From JANPCX01 sp046094425 (GTDB taxonomy: Bacteria; Pseudomonadota; Gammaproteobacteria; Burkholderiales; Burkholderiaceae_C), in contig JBJTHI010000284.1 in the NCBI GenBank assembly GCA_046094425.1, positions 1-6,397 on the forward strand: a stretch of 6,397 nt of DNA, given 5' to 3'. A model generated the notes under the pieces. That model searched no databases and was not told the DNA's origin. It was given only the letters and a program-made list of their open reading frames with translations. Each line of letters begins with the position of its first letter. Position 1 is the stretch's first letter. The position numbers and the translations under genes are program-made. Below are positions 4,671 to 6,397 of this stretch, piece after piece.

Positions 4671-6397
4671 ATGGGCGAGATGACGTCTGAAGGTTCCAAC
4701 CTCAGCGCAGGCATTGATCTGAGCCAGTTCTACCAAGTCTTCTTTGAAGAAGCCGGTGAGAACCTGGATCGGATGGAACAGCAACTGCTGGAAATTGATA
4801 TTGAAGCGGCCGACGATGAAGAGTTGAACTCCATCTTCCGCTGCGCCCACTCCGTCAAAGGCGGCGCCGCCACGTTTGGTTTCAACGATGTGGCCGAGCT
4901 GACGCACCAGATGGAAACCTTGCTGGACAAACTGCGCCGCCACGAGTTGCAACCCACCTCCGTCATGGTGGATGTGTTGCTGCAGTCAGGCGACGCGCTC
5001 AAGGCCCAACTGGCACGCCATCAAGAAGGCGGTGCGGGCCCGGAAATTGACACCACTGAATTGCTGTTTGCCATTGGCGCCATGGTGGCCGGCGAAGCGC
5101 CTCCACCCGTGGTGGCTGCTGCTCCCGCGCCCGCGCCCGCGCCCAAGAAAGCACCCACTCCCACAGCAGCAAGCCCTGCGGCTGTGGATCCCGCCAACCA
5201 TGCACGGGCTTTAGAGCTGCGCGTGGGGCCACTGACTGATTTGTCGCTGGCCGACAACCTGGTCGAGTTGTTCAAAGAAATTGTCGACCTCGGAACGATC
5301 GAGCCCCTGGACGGCGGTAAATCCTCGGACGGCATGCGCCGTTTCAAAATCATCACCAACAGCAGCGATGCTGATTTGATGGACTTGTTCACCTTCCATG
5401 TGGCACGTGAGCACGTCGCATTGATGCCCATGAGCACCGGGTTTGGGTTCCATGAGGGAGCCCCCGGCGCACCCGTGGAGTCTGCGGAAGAAAAAGCGGA
5501 AGTCGGTTACGGCTTCTTTGACGATGCTCCCGGCGCGCCCGGCTCACCCCCGGTGAGTGCCACTGAAACAAACAACAGCAGCCCAGCCCCCGCTGCCACA
5601 CCGGCCGCCGTTGTTGCCAAGCCGCGTGCTGAGAAGACCGCCGCCACGCCCGAAGCCGCCACCTTGCGGGTGTCGGTGGAAAAAGTGGACCAACTCATCA
5701 ACTTGGTGGGCGAGCTTGTGATCACCCAAGCCATGCTGGCGCAAAACAGCAAGAACATTGACACCGGCCTGTACCAACAACTGGTAGCTGGCCTGGCCGA
5801 CCTGGATCGCAACACCCGCGACTTGCAAGAGTCGGTGATGTCGATTCGCATGATCCCCATGTCCATGGTGTTCAGCCGCTTCCCGCGCATGTTGCGCGAC
5901 CTGGCCGCCAAGCTCGGCAAGAAGGTTGACTTTGTGACCCAGGGTGAAGCCACCGAATTGGACAAAGGTTTGGTGGAAAAAATCACCGACCCCCTCACCC
6001 ACCTGGTGCGCAACAGTTGCGACCACGGCATTGAAATGCCGGCCGACCGCTTGGCCAAAGGCAAGCCAGAGAACGGCACCATCACCTTGTCGGCCTCGCA
6101 CCAAGGCGGCTCCATCGTGATTGAAGTGAAAGACGATGGACGCGGCCTGTCGCGCGAAAAACTCATCAAGAAGGCCCGTGAAAAAGGCATTGATGCGCCC
6201 GACAGCATGAGCGACAAGGAAGCCTGGGATTTGATTTTTGCCCCCGGCTTCTCCACCGCCGATGTGGTGACCGACGTCTCTGGGCGCGGTGTCGGCATGG
6301 ACGTGGTGAAGAAAAACATCGCCTCGCTGGGCGGCACGGTGGACATTGATTCCGCCGAAGGCTACGGCATGCGTGTGAGCGTGCGCCTGCCACTGAC
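4671..6397 (+). CDS. cheA: Chemotaxis histidine kinase CheA, 3' end cut by window
   Basis: This is the cytoplasmic chemotaxis kinase, which with CheW and receptors phosphorylates CheY and CheB. 575 codons are present. The P1 Hpt domain (about 16-130) carries phospho-acceptor H60 in AHSVKGGAATFGF. An Ala/Pro linker (142-175) follows, then a P2-like region (about 179-254, ending FTFHVAREHVAL). A second linker (255-330) has two GxGF...APGAP motifs. P3 dimerisation helices span about 331-392. The P4 ATPase has an N box LVRNSCDHGIE (445-455), G1 DDGRGL (488-493), the FAPGFST lid (523-529) and G2 GRGVGMDVV (538-546). The G3 box reads GYGMRV (564-569), with Met where E. coli has Thr. The sequence stops at the LPLT junction to P5, so the CheW-binding domain lies outside. 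The start is firm: AGGAG at 4660-4664, 6 bases before the ATG. It follows cheY by 71 bases and is probably cotranscribed. By family order cheW and receptor genes may come next. Confidence 0.97.
   Translation, partial: MGEMTSEGSNLSAGIDLSQFYQVFFEEAGENLDRMEQQLLEIDIEAADDEELNSIFRCAHSVKGGAATFGFNDVAELTHQMETLLDKLRRHELQPTSVMVDVLLQSGDALKAQLARHQEGGAGPEIDTTELLFAIGAMVAGEAPPPVVAAAPAPAPAPKKAPTPTAASPAAVDPANHARALELRVGPLTDLSLADNLVELFKEIVDLGTIEPLDGGKSSDGMRRFKIITNSSDADLMDLFTFHVAREHVALMPMSTGFGFHEGAPGAPVESAEEKAEVGYGFFDDAPGAPGSPPVSATETNNSSPAPAATPAAVVAKPRAEKTAATPEAATLRVSVEKVDQLINLVGELVITQAMLAQNSKNIDTGLYQQLVAGLADLDRNTRDLQESVMSIRMIPMSMVFSRFPRMLRDLAAKLGKKVDFVTQGEATELDKGLVEKITDPLTHLVRNSCDHGIEMPADRLAKGKPENGTITLSASHQGGSIVIEVKDDGRGLSREKLIKKAREKGIDAPDSMSDKEAWDLIFAPGFSTADVVTDVSGRGVGMDVVKKNIASLGGTVDIDSAEGYGMRVSVRLPL
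5124..5144 (+). repeat. CCCGCG hexamer repeat, 3.5 copies, in the cheA linker
   Basis: Three perfect CCCGCG units (5124-5141) followed by CCC encode an alternating Pro-Ala stretch (CheA 152-158) in the linker between P1 and the P2-like region. Gain or loss of a unit would change the linker by two residues without shifting the frame. Confidence 0.8.
5439..5540 (+). repeat. Duplicated GxGF...APGAP motif in the CheA linker
   Basis: CheA residues 257-268 (GFGFHEGAPGAP) and 279-290 (GYGFFDDAPGAP) are near copies separated by ten mostly charged residues. The two DNA segments (5439-5474 and 5505-5540) differ at many third positions, so this is not a recent exact duplication. The motif lies between the P2-like region and the P3 helices, in otherwise low-complexity linker. 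Confidence 0.7.

Noticed and set aside
5507..6346. Open frame of 279 codons on the minus strand inside cheA
   Set aside because: It lies entirely antisense to the CheA P3/P4 region. Its Ser/Arg-rich composition is typical of a complement of conserved coding sequence, with no domain or ribosome-binding site supporting it.

Overview
The window looks like chromosome from a motile betaproteobacterium, probably Burkholderiales and perhaps Comamonadaceae. That placement is inference from the moderately GC-rich coding style, the protein sequences, and a chemotaxis operon that opens with a small protein followed by cheY and cheA. No rRNA, tRNA, insertion sequence, phage gene or CRISPR array was seen. 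The six genes cover nearly everything, and no gene-free stretch exceeds about 215 bases.

Left block, minus strand (positions 3534 down to 1): a soluble histidine kinase with an N-terminal receiver domain (3534-2335), its NarL/FixJ-type response regulator (2338-1700), and the translation factor EttA (from 1609, leaving the window about 20 residues before its expected end). Kinase and regulator overlap by four bases (ATGA). The regulator's ribosome-binding site lies inside a small hairpin within the end of the kinase gene, so the two are probably translationally coupled. EttA points the same way 90 bases further on but has no obvious functional link to the pair.

Centre (3535-3747): a 213-base divergent intergenic region. 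It holds a near-consensus flagellar sigma-28 (FliA) promoter facing right, at 3622-3648, and a hairpin in the kinase leader.

Right block, plus strand: a 147-residue helical protein (3748-4191) carrying the FQDxxxQ signature of the CheZ phosphatase and a detached hydrophobic/acidic C-terminal tail; then cheY (4237-4599); then cheA (4671 to the window edge, 575 codons present). CheA phosphorylates CheY, and the small protein is a candidate for removing that phosphate. The three genes are evenly spaced, each has a GGAG ribosome-binding site, and one sigma-28 promoter could drive all of them. A 13-bp hairpin spans the cheY stop codon and the start of the cheY-cheA gap.

Most of the window is well-known biology. 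The points most worth a second look are the CheZ-like protein, the cheY-cheA hairpin, the sequestered ribosome-binding site between kinase and regulator, the kinase's loss of the phosphatase Gln, and the Trp at the CheY switch position.
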